From contig CAZIJO010000169.1 in assembly GCA_964539515.1 (NCBI GenBank), positions 1-13,476 on the forward strand: a stretch of 13,476 nt of DNA, written 5' to 3'. Shown here piece after piece: positions 1 through 5,961 of this stretch. Source of the stretch: JADLHS01 sp964539515. GTDB lineage: Bacteria > Verrucomicrobiota > Verrucomicrobiia > Limisphaerales > JADLHS01. Each line of letters opens with the position of its first letter. The stretch's first letter is position 1. The translations under genes and the position numbers were made by a program. A model generated the notes under the pieces. The model was not told where the DNA came from. It did no database searches and saw only the letters and a list, made by a program, of their open reading frames with translations.

Positions 1-2
1 AC

Positions 3-1313
3 GCCCAACACGCAATTGAAATTTTGCGCTTCAACACCTGCGGCTCCGTGGACGACGGCAAGTCCACGCTGATAGGCCGGCTCCTGTACGACTCGAAGTC
101 CCTCATGGAGGATCAGGTGGAAGCGCTCGAACGCTCCGCCGACATCACCGGCGGAGGGCAGATCAATCTTGCGAATCTCACCGATGGCCTCCGGGCTGAA
201 CGGGAGCAGGGCATCACCATCGACGTCGCGTACCGTTACTTTGCCACCCCGAAACGGAAGTTCATCGTCGCCGACACGCCGGGGCATGTGCAATACACGC
301 GCAACATGGTCACCGGCGCCAGCACGGCGAACCTCTCGATTGTGCTGGTGGATGCGCGTCAGGGTGTGATCGAGCAAACCCGCCGCCACACCTTCATTGC
401 CGCGATGCTCGGTATCCCGCACCTCGTCATCGCCATCAACAAAATGGATCTGGTAAACTGGCAGCAGGCGCGCTTCCAGGAAATCCGGGATGAAATTGAG
501 GATTTTCTGCCCAAGCTTGACGTCTTCCGCGATGTGAAATTCATTCCCATCAGCGCCCTTAACGGGGACAACGTGGTGGACACTTCAAAGTTTACGCCGT
601 GGTACGAAGGGCCGACCTTGCTGGCCCATTTGGAAAATGTCCACATCGCGAGCGACTGGAATCTGAACGCCTTCCGCTTCCCCGTGCAGTGGGTAAATCG
701 CCCGAACAATCCGACGGATCCGGCGCTGCATGATTTTCGCGGCCTGAGCGGCCAAATCGCGAGCGGGATTGTGCGCAAAGGCCAGGCCGTTGCCGTTCTG
801 CCCGGGTGCATCAAGACCACGATCAAGGACATCTGGACCTACGAGGGTTCGCGCGCTGAGGCTTTCTGCCCGCAATCGGTGACCATTTGTCTGGAACACG
901 ACATTGATGTCAGTCGCGGGGATATGATCGTGGGGCTGGAACAGTTGCCGGGCATGGGGAGCGATTTGCACGCACGCGTTTGCTGGATGAGCATCCGGCC
1001 CTTGCAGGCAGGCAAAAAATACTTTCTCAAGCACGGTTCGCAAACGGTCCAGACCGTGGTGACCCAGATTGAGGGCCGGATCAACATGGCCACCTTGGAT
1101 CTGGAATCCGGGGCGGCGGAGTTTCGCGCCAATGACATCGGCGTCATCCGCCTGCGGACGGCGAAACCCATCGTTTATGACGGCTACGCCACCAACCGGT
1201 TGACCGGCTCGTTCATTCTAATCGAGCAAGGCACCAACGCGACCGTAGCGGCAGGCATGCTTTATCCACCCCAGGAAGTGGTGAAGCCGGAGTACAATGA
1301 CTTCGCAATTTAG
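3..1313 (+). CDS. cysN: Sulfate adenylyltransferase subunit 1 (CysN), 5'-truncated by window edge
   Basis: GTPase subunit of ATP sulfurylase. With CysD it makes adenosine 5'-phosphosulfate from ATP and sulfate in cytoplasmic sulfate activation, using GTP hydrolysis to drive the reaction. The translation-factor GTPase motifs appear in order: P-loop GSVDDGKST close to the visible N-terminus, EREQGITID (G2), DTPGH (G3), NKMD (G4) and an SAL (G5). EF-Tu-like beta-barrel domains II and III follow. The frame is open to the left edge, and codons from position 3 (AQHAIEIL) lead straight into the conserved RFNTCGSVDDGK. The TTG at 24 is therefore probably an internal Leu, and the true start lies outside the window. 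About 436 residues are present, close to full length for a CysN without a fused APS kinase, and no CysC domain follows. A cysD partner would be expected just upstream, but this cannot be seen. The stop lies 15 bp from the convergent nuclease gene. Confidence 0.95.
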   Translation, partial: AQHAIEILRFNTCGSVDDGKSTLIGRLLYDSKSLMEDQVEALERSADITGGGQINLANLTDGLRAEREQGITIDVAYRYFATPKRKFIVADTPGHVQYTRNMVTGASTANLSIVLVDARQGVIEQTRRHTFIAAMLGIPHLVIAINKMDLVNWQQARFQEIRDEIEDFLPKLDVFRDVKFIPISALNGDNVVDTSKFTPWYEGPTLLAHLENVHIASDWNLNAFRFPVQWVNRPNNPTDPALHDFRGLSGQIASGIVRKGQAVAVLPGCIKTTIKDIWTYEGSRAEAFCPQSVTICLEHDIDVSRGDMIVGLEQLPGMGSDLHARVCWMSIRPLQAGKKYFLKHGSQTVQTVVTQIEGRINMATLDLESGAAEFRANDIGVIRLRTAKPIVYDGYATNRLTGSFILIEQGTNATVAAGMLYPPQEVVKPEYNDFAI

Positions 1314-1328
1314 GGCGCGTGGACCGGT

Positions 1329-2338
1329 TCAATGCTCCAGTTTGAACGCCAATTGTTCCTGGCGACCCAGCGCCTGGGCGTCCCAGCCTCGATCCCGCAG
1401 CGTCGCGGCGAATTCCGTAGTGAAGCCGTGAACCGTGTAGATTTTCTTCGGCTGCACGAGTTCCACCATTTCGATCAATTCCGCAAAATCCGCGTGATCG
1501 CTTAAAGGAAACGCCGCATCCGTGCCCGCGCGGTAGCGGCAGCTCGAATCCACGGCCCAGCCGGTAATAATTGCCGTGCGCAACCTGCCGAGGTTTTGAA
1601 GGGCAGGGGACCTCAGTGCGTTGGGAGGCCAGATCAATACTTTACCGTGCGCTGCTTCCGCGTCGAAAAGTTCGTAGGCTGGAAACGTCTGGCCAAATTG
1701 TTCAAAGATCTTCGCGAGCTTGAACGCCGTGCCATGCAGCATGACCGGCAAACTGGCGCTGGCCAGACCCCGCAGTAGTTCCTGGCTTTTGCCGAGCGAG
1801 TACCCCAGCAATATGGGTGTCGCGCCATCGGCCAGGGTTTCGCGGCAGAATTGAATTATGCCGGCCATCGCCTCCGCCGCCGGCGGGAAGCAATAGCGCG
1901 GGCAGCCGAACGTGGTTTCCATGACCAGCCTGTCCGCACGGTGAGGCTCGCACGCTTCGGCGGCAAAACCGGGGCGGAGTTTGAAGTCTCCGGTGTACAG
2001 CAGGCATTCGTCGTTCGCTTGGACGCAGCACATGGCACTCCCCAGGATGTGCCCCGCCGATCGAAGTGTGAGTTGGTATTCTATTCCGTCGTGGGCGAAN
2101 NNNNNNNNNTGCCGCAGGCAAGGGTTTGCTCCTGTCGCCGACCTGGGATTCGTTCCCGCATGAGCGCCGCGGTGGGGGCGGTGAGCACCACCCTGCGATG
2201 CGCGGCGATGTGGTCACTGTGGGCATGGCTGACGAAGACCCGTTCCGTGCCGGTTTGCGCCAGGCGCGCATCAAGCCACAGGCCGAGCTGCGGCAGGTGC
2301 AGGCCGCCGGCGTCCAGTTTCACTCGCAGCAATGACAC
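1329..2338 (-). CDS. Metallo-beta-lactamase-fold exonuclease (ligase-associated / CPSF-like type), interrupted by an assembly gap
   Basis: Predicted zinc-dependent nuclease of the beta-CASP/MBL group (COG1236-like, similar to bacterial ligase-associated DNA exonucleases). Residues 37-43 read SHAHSDH, the HxHxDH metal motif. After the gap come AGHILGSA, YTGDFK, METTFG, SDHADF and a C-terminal VHGF, which matches the family order. The 10 Ns at 2100-2109 lie between the first and second metal motifs, and the coding frame on the two sides differs by one. This fits a gap whose true length is 3n+2 rather than 10, not a broken gene. About 332 residues are present plus a few missing, which is normal for the family. 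I chose the GTG at 2338 (SLLRV follows) because the GTG at 2359 falls between the -35 and -10 of a good promoter. No Lhr-like helicase or ATP-dependent ligase, the usual partners, is in the window, so the DNA-repair versus RNA-processing role is open. Confidence 0.8.
2100..2109. other. Assembly gap (10 Ns) inside the MBL-fold nuclease gene
   Basis: A run of ten Ns. The nuclease reading frame is codon phase 1 (mod 3) above the gap and phase 2 below it, and both halves carry family motifs. The real missing length should therefore be 3n+2 bases. Family spacing between the two halves suggests only a few bases are missing. Confidence 0.95.
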
Positions 2339-2344
2339 GCGGGA

Positions 2345-2372
2345 AGCGTAGGCAACCACCGCGGACAGTCAA
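2345..2372 (-). promoter_or_regulatory. Candidate sigma-70 promoter of the MBL-fold nuclease gene
   Basis: On the minus strand, TTGACT (2372-2367) and TACGCT (2350-2345) are separated by 16 bp. The predicted transcription start, about 7 nt past the -10, lands on the GTG at 2338, so the message may be leaderless. No Shine-Dalgarno sequence is seen. The same TTGnnn-N16-TAnnCT layout appears before rpoZ and rpmB. Confidence 0.5.
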
Positions 2373-2460
2373 ATACGCCTGACGGTCGGATCAGGGGGGG
2401 GCTTCGTAGCCAGCCCAGTTTTGGTGACCAACCAGCCGCATTCTCCGCTGATCAAATGGA

Positions 2461-2491
2461 TTGGCTTTTTCCACCGCACTCGGCTTACATT
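2461..2491 (+). promoter_or_regulatory. Candidate promoter of the TPR gene
   Basis: TTGGCT (2461-2466) and TACATT (2486-2491) with a 19-bp spacer, or 18 bp if the -10 is read as TTACAT. The predicted start of transcription is about 2497-2499, essentially at the ATG at 2500, and no Shine-Dalgarno sequence precedes that ATG. The long spacer makes this weaker than the other promoters. Confidence 0.3.
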
Positions 2492-2499
2492 GCCTCGCC

Positions 2500-3900
2500 A
2501 TGCCAGAAAAAAGTGTGAATGAAATTCCGCGCGACGTGCGGCCGTTGTTCACCAAGGGCAATGACGCCCTCACCCGGGAGAATTTCGACTACGCGATCGC
2601 GCTCTTTCATCAGGTACTTGCCCGCGAACCGGCCGTATTCGAATGCCGGAAGGCGCTGCGGAAAGCGCAATTGGGCAAGGCCGAGGCAAAGGGTGGCGGC
2701 GGTTTTTTCAAAAAGGTGCTCAGCAGTGCCGGCTCGGCGCCCCAGGTCGCCAAGGCCCAGCTCGCCTTGAGCAAGAATCCAGCGGAAGCGATGGCCATCG
2801 CCGAGCAGGTGCTGGATTCCGACCCCAACAATTCCGCCGCCCACCGGGTAATCGTCGAGGCGGCGACGGTGCTGGAAATGCCGCAAACCCGGGTCATGTC
2901 GCTGGAAGTCCTCGTCCGAAACTCGCCCAAGGACAAAACGGTGGCGATCCAGCTGGCGCATGCCCTGGCGGACATTGGCAATGTGAAGCGCGCCGAGCAG
3001 GTCCTGGCCGAGCCCCTGCACCTGCTGCCCGGCGACGCCGATCTGGCGCAAGCCCTGAAGGACATTTCCGCCCGGCGGACCCTGGCGGAGGGCGGCTACA
3101 ATGAACTGGCCTCGGGGGAAGGATCCTATCGCGACATCTTGCGCAACGAAGAGGAAGCGGTCGAACTGGAGCAGGGCCAGCGCGTTCAGAAGACCGAGGA
3201 TGCGGCCGAGCGCCTGATCGCGGAATACGAAGCGCGCCTCGGGAAAGAGCCGAACAATCTCAAGCTCCTCCGCTCCCTCGCGGAACTCTACACGCAGAAA
3301 AAGCAGTTTGACCGCGCGTTGAGTTATTATGAGCGAATCAAGGCGATGGACGGAGGCGCGGACGCTGCGCTGGACCGCGCCGTGGCGGAGACCACGGTCC
3401 GGAAACTCGAACACGCCGAGGAACAGTTGGATGTGACCGCACCGGATCACGCCGAGCGATCCGCGCAAATGCAGGCGGAAAAACTGGCTTTCCAGGTGGC
3501 GGAATGCCAGAAGCGCGTGGAGAAATATCCGACCGACATGGCGATCCGGTACGAGATGGGCGTGCTCTATTTTCAAGCGGGCAAGATTGGGGAGGCGATC
3601 CAGGAGTTTCAAAAGGCGCAGAGCAATTTGAACAAGCGCCTCGCCGCGATGAACTACCTCGCCCAGTGTTTCGCCAAGCGGAAGATGTTCGACCTCGCCG
3701 CCCGGACATTGCAGAACGCGATCAAAGAAAAGCTGGTGTTCGATGACGAGAAGAAGGAGCTGATCTACAACCTCGGCTGCGTGTTGGAAAGCATGAACAA
3801 GAAAGAGGACGCCATCGAACAATTCAAACTCATCTACGAAACCGACATCGGCTACAAGGACGTGGCGGCCAAGGTGGACGCGTATTACGCGGGGCAGTGA
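2500..3900 (+). CDS. Tetratricopeptide-repeat protein of unknown role
   Basis: A 466-residue soluble protein with no signal peptide or membrane segment, so probably a cytoplasmic scaffold or adaptor. TPR-like helical pairs recur through the chain: about residues 15-50 (FTKGNDALTRENFDYAIALF), 145-178 (LAHALADIGNVKRAEQVL), 255-285 (LRSLAELYTQKKQFDRALSY), about 350-385 (MGVLYFQAGKIGEAIQEF) and 420-450 (YNLGCVLESMNKKEDAIEQF). A Gly/Lys-rich link (AKGGGGFFKK, about 63-72) and a charged helical stretch (about 215-250) separate the repeat blocks. The ATG at 2500 is preferred over the in-frame TTG at 2461, which lies in the likely -35 element. The N-terminal MPEKSVNEIPRDVRPLF reads as a natural start. 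Neighbours are divergent (nuclease) and convergent (ispA), so it is probably a single-gene unit. Binding partners cannot be deduced from the sequence. Confidence 0.85.
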   Translation: MPEKSVNEIPRDVRPLFTKGNDALTRENFDYAIALFHQVLAREPAVFECRKALRKAQLGKAEAKGGGGFFKKVLSSAGSAPQVAKAQLALSKNPAEAMAIAEQVLDSDPNNSAAHRVIVEAATVLEMPQTRVMSLEVLVRNSPKDKTVAIQLAHALADIGNVKRAEQVLAEPLHLLPGDADLAQALKDISARRTLAEGGYNELASGEGSYRDILRNEEEAVELEQGQRVQKTEDAAERLIAEYEARLGKEPNNLKLLRSLAELYTQKKQFDRALSYYERIKAMDGGADAALDRAVAETTVRKLEHAEEQLDVTAPDHAERSAQMQAEKLAFQVAECQKRVEKYPTDMAIRYEMGVLYFQAGKIGEAIQEFQKAQSNLNKRLAAMNYLAQCFAKRKMFDLAARTLQNAIKEKLVFDDEKKELIYNLGCVLESMNKKEDAIEQFKLIYETDIGYKDVAAKVDAYYAGQ

Positions 3901-3907
3901 CAGTGGT

Positions 3908-4873
3908 TCAACGATCCCGCTTCAAAAGGAATTCCGCGAGGGCTTCGAGGGCAACGGCTTTGCCTTTGAAAATCTTCAGAGCCGCGAAGGCTCTCGCCGT
4001 CAATTCCTCCGCAATCTTCCGCGATTTCTCCAGCCCGACAATCGAAGGGTAGGTGGCCTTCTGGGCCTTGGTGTCCTTGCCGGCGGTCTTGCCGAGCTGC
4101 TCGCTCGTTTGGGTCACGTCGAGAATGTCGTCAATCACTTGGAAAGCGAGCCCGACATGGTACCCAAAATTGGTGAGCGCCTTGAGTTGGGCGGCGGAGC
4201 AGTTCGCGCTCATGCCGCCAAGCCGGGCAGAGCAGCAAAGCAAGGCTGAAGTCTTGCGCTCGTGAATGTATTTCAACTGCGCCGCGGAAGTCTTCTTCCC
4301 TTCGCCTTCCAGATCGGCCACCTGTCCGGCGATGAGTTGGAGTGACCCGGAGGCGCGCGCGATTTCCAGAATGAGATCGCGGTGCGCATAGCGTGGCCAG
4401 CCTTTGGCCTGCGCGGCAATTTCAAAGGCCTGGGTCAACAACGCATCGCCGGCCAGCACGGCGACGCCTTCGCCAAAAACCTTGTGGTTCGTCGGCTTGC
4501 CGCGCCGGAAATCGTCGTTGTCCATCGCGGGCAAATCGTCATGCACCAGCGAATAGGTGTGGATGCACTCGACGGCGCAGGCCAGGGGGAGGGCGTCGGC
4601 TTCGCGCCCGCCGCAGGCGTCGGCCGCCGCCAGGACCAGGGCGGGCCGCATGCGTTTGCCCCCGGCGAAGAGCGAGTACCGCATGGCCCGGTGGATCGTG
4701 GCCGGCTTGGTCCTGTCCGACGGCAGAAAGCCGTCGAGCGCCGCGTTGACAGCGGCCGTGCGGGTTTCAAGAAAGTGCGACAGGTTGAAGGCCGGGGGGC
4801 GGAGGCCGGAGCTCGGCGACCGGCGGTCTGACCTGCGGCTTCCGACTTCTGAGTGCTGTTCAATTCGCGGCAT
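3908..4873 (-). CDS. ispA: Polyprenyl (farnesyl/geranylgeranyl) diphosphate synthase, IspA family
   Basis: Condenses isopentenyl diphosphate with allylic diphosphates to make short-chain (C15-C20) isoprenyl diphosphates for quinones, undecaprenyl carriers or carotenoids; cytoplasmic. The 321-residue product shows GGKRMRP (71-77), the first Asp-rich motif DDLPAMD (112-118, the DDx4D form of bacterial class II enzymes), GQVADLEGEGK (about 183-193) and the second Asp-rich motif DDILD (248-252). Product chain length cannot be fixed from this alone. The ATG at 4873 is the only ATG before the conserved region, and an in-frame TAA lies five codons upstream. Residues 8-28 are encoded by a degenerate 7-bp tandem repeat and are Ser/Arg/Pro-rich, unlike the family. 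Homology would normally begin at about FNLSHFL (residue 29). The gene is divergent from rpoZ, and its stop is 7 bp from the convergent TPR gene. Confidence 0.93.
   Translation of the reverse strand: MPRIEQHSEVGSRRSDRRSPSSGLRPPAFNLSHFLETRTAAVNAALDGFLPSDRTKPATIHRAMRYSLFAGGKRMRPALVLAAADACGGREADALPLACAVECIHTYSLVHDDLPAMDNDDFRRGKPTNHKVFGEGVAVLAGDALLTQAFEIAAQAKGWPRYAHRDLILEIARASGSLQLIAGQVADLEGEGKKTSAAQLKYIHERKTSALLCCSARLGGMSANCSAAQLKALTNFGYHVGLAFQVIDDILDVTQTSEQLGKTAGKDTKAQKATYPSIVGLEKSRKIAEELTARAFAALKIFKGKAVALEALAEFLLKRDR
4790..4852 (-). repeat. Degenerate 7-bp tandem repeat (9 units) inside the ispA coding sequence
   Basis: Read on the minus strand from 4852, the sequence divides into nine 7-mers: TCAGAAG, TCGGAAG, CCGCAGG, TCAGACC, GCCGGTC, GCCGAGC, TCCGGCC, TCCGCCC, CCCGGCC. 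They share a loose TCnGnnn theme, strongest in the first four. Nine units make 63 bp (21 codons), so the reading frame is kept. Three units correspond to 7 residues: SEVGSRR, SDRRSPS, SGLRPPA. The later units are only weakly alike. Confidence 0.5.
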
Positions 4874-4882
4874 TGGGGGCTT

Positions 4883-4911
4883 GTTTTAGAAAAATGCCGG
4901 CGGGCGGGCAA
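4883..4911 (-). promoter_or_regulatory. Candidate promoter of ispA
   Basis: On the minus strand, TTGCCC (4911-4906) and TAAAAC (4888-4883) are 17 bp apart. The predicted transcript would begin around 4876, only about 3 nt before the ATG at 4873, and there is no Shine-Dalgarno sequence. The arrangement is divergent from the rpoZ promoter and does not overlap it. Confidence 0.35.
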
Positions 4912-4929
4912 GTTGATAGTTTTTTCTAT

Positions 4930-4957
4930 TGCGCCCGGCGCGCCGTCCGCTACCCTG
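4930..4957 (+). promoter_or_regulatory. Candidate promoter of rpoZ
   Basis: TTGCGC (4930-4935) and TACCCT (4952-4957) with a 16-bp spacer. The expected leader is about 20 nt, with AGGA at 4971-4974 located 11 nt before the GTG at 4986. The layout matches the rpmB and nuclease promoters in this window. Confidence 0.45.
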
Positions 4958-4985
4958 TGCAACTCGATTAGGACTGATAAAAACT

Positions 4986-5240
4986 GTGAACGCTGAACTT
5001 TGCAAAAAGGCACTGGAAAAGGTTGGTAACCCTAACGTACTCATCAACCTGGTCTCCCGTCGGGTGCGCCAGCTCAATTCCGGCGGTGGCGGCATGAATC
5101 GCCCATTGATCGCCGAGTCGGCCAATCTGGGCATGGCCGATGTGGCGTTGCGGGAGATTCTCGAAGAGAAAATTGGCTGGGAACTGCCCGAGCCTGCGGC
5201 CCTCACGCGGCCCACTTCCAAAAAGCGCAAGAAACACTAG
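4986..5240 (+). CDS. rpoZ: DNA-directed RNA polymerase omega subunit
   Basis: Small subunit that wraps the beta' C-terminus and helps assemble RNA polymerase. The 84-residue product has the family core NPNVLINLVSRRVRQLN, a Gly run (GGGG), RPLI and then MADVALREILEEKI, followed by a Lys-rich tail (KKRKKH). I chose the GTG at 4986 (then NAELCKKALEKV) because it has an upstream AGGA. The in-frame ATG at 4929 would add 19 Arg/Pro-rich residues and sits on the likely -35 element. The gene is divergent from ispA. It is followed after 30 bp by a perfect hairpin, then smpB on the same strand, so the two may be partly co-transcribed. Confidence 0.9.
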   Translation: MNAELCKKALEKVGNPNVLINLVSRRVRQLNSGGGGMNRPLIAESANLGMADVALREILEEKIGWELPEPAALTRPTSKKRKKH

Positions 5241-5270
5241 CTAGCGTGCGATAAACCGCTTGATTACGCC

Positions 5271-5305
5271 CAGCCAGAGGAATCAACCTCTGGCTGTTGT
5301 CGTTT
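5271..5305 (+). terminator. Perfect 10-bp hairpin between rpoZ and smpB (terminator, attenuator or translational hairpin)
   Basis: CAGCCAGAGG (5271-5280) and CCTCTGGCTG (5287-5296) form a perfect 10-bp stem with a 6-nt loop (AATCAA). TTGTCGTTT (5297-5305) follows, and then the smpB ATG at 5306. The T-rich tail is short and interrupted, so intrinsic termination is plausible but not strong. The stem ends 9 nt before the smpB ATG, inside the ribosome footprint. Confidence 0.6.
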
Positions 5306-5752
5306 ATGGCTGACATCGTCAAGAACGCAAAAGCCCGGCGCGATTACCACATCCTTGAAACCTTCGAGGCCGGGATCGTTTTGCACGGGACCGAGGTGAA
5401 GGCGCTGCGCGCTGGTAAAGGCCAGATTGCCGATGCCTACGCCCGCGTCGAGCACAACGAGGTCTTTCTGCACAATGCCCACATTGACGAGTATTCGCAC
5501 GGCAATCTCCAGAACCACAAGCCCAAGGCCGCCCGCAAACTCCTGTTGCACAAATCCGAAATCCGCAAGCTGTTTGAACTCGCCTCCGTCAAAGGCAACG
5601 CGCTCATTCCCTTGGCGCTTTACTGGAAGAATGGCCGGGTGAAAGTTTCACTCGGGGTCGGCAAGGGCAAGGCGGTATTCGACAAGCGGGAGGATCTGAA
5701 ACGGCGCGAAGCGGATCGCGATATGAAACGGGCAACGATGCGCCGTAACTGA
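5306..5752 (+). CDS. smpB: SsrA (tmRNA)-binding protein SmpB
   Basis: Binds tmRNA and carries it to stalled ribosomes for trans-translation; cytoplasmic. The 148-residue product matches the family throughout: KARRDYHILETFEAGIVL, GTEVKALRAGK, YARVEHNEVFLHNAHI, NHKPKAARKLLLHK, then GVGKGKAVFDKRE and a basic C-terminal tail (KRREADRDMKRATMRRN) that enters the ribosomal decoding channel in known SmpBs. The length is typical. I chose the ATG at 5306. The TTG at 5297 is in frame but directly abuts the hairpin and adds only three residues. There is no clear Shine-Dalgarno sequence, because the purine-rich AGAGGA lies about 24 nt away and within the stem. The tmRNA gene (ssrA) was not found here. Confidence 0.95.
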   Translation: MADIVKNAKARRDYHILETFEAGIVLHGTEVKALRAGKGQIADAYARVEHNEVFLHNAHIDEYSHGNLQNHKPKAARKLLLHKSEIRKLFELASVKGNALIPLALYWKNGRVKVSLGVGKGKAVFDKREDLKRREADRDMKRATMRRN

Positions 5753-5898
5753 CGTGGTTGTCCCGCCGGAGAGGGGTGTCAGTTTGAATTATCTCCCCGT
5801 GCAAACGTCCAACGGCTTTTTGGGAACAGGTAATCCCGGAAAGCGATGTGTCTTGCCAGAATCGTCGGCGGAAAAAGTAAAAAAGTGTTTCTAGCGCT

Positions 5899-5927
5899 TG
5901 AGTTTGCTGGTTCTATTAGGCGACAAT
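5899..5927 (+). promoter_or_regulatory. Candidate promoter of the secretin operon
   Basis: TTGAGT (5899-5904) and GACAAT (5922-5927) with a 17-bp spacer. The leader would be about 28 nt and includes the ribosome-binding site at 5948-5952. The -10 match is only moderate. The rest of the 209-bp region between smpB and the secretin (5753-5961) holds no gene or convincing terminator that I can support. Confidence 0.35.
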
Positions 5928-5947
5928 TCGCTGCCAGTCAATGCAGC

Positions 5948-5952
5948 AAGGA
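5948..5952 (+). promoter_or_regulatory. Ribosome-binding site deciding the secretin start
   Basis: AAGGA lies 9 nt before the ATG at 5962 and inside the possible ORF beginning at the ATG at 5941. It favours 5962, which also places a lipoprotein signal peptide at the very N-terminus. Confidence 0.6.
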
Positions 5953-5961
5953 TTGCCCGAC

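Noticed and set aside
2485..3822. Long 445-residue minus-strand ORF
   Set aside because: Antisense shadow of the TPR gene. Its composition (Leu/Arg/His-rich) and lack of motifs fit a mirror of a GC-rich gene.
4929..4985. N-terminal extension of rpoZ from the ATG at 4929
   Set aside because: It covers the likely -35/-10 elements, adds a non-family Arg/Pro-rich segment, and omega normally begins near the GTG at 4986.
5753..5898. Terminator after smpB
   Set aside because: The best pairing (GGAGA with TCTCC) is 5 bp with a 19-nt loop and no T tract, so it is not convincing.
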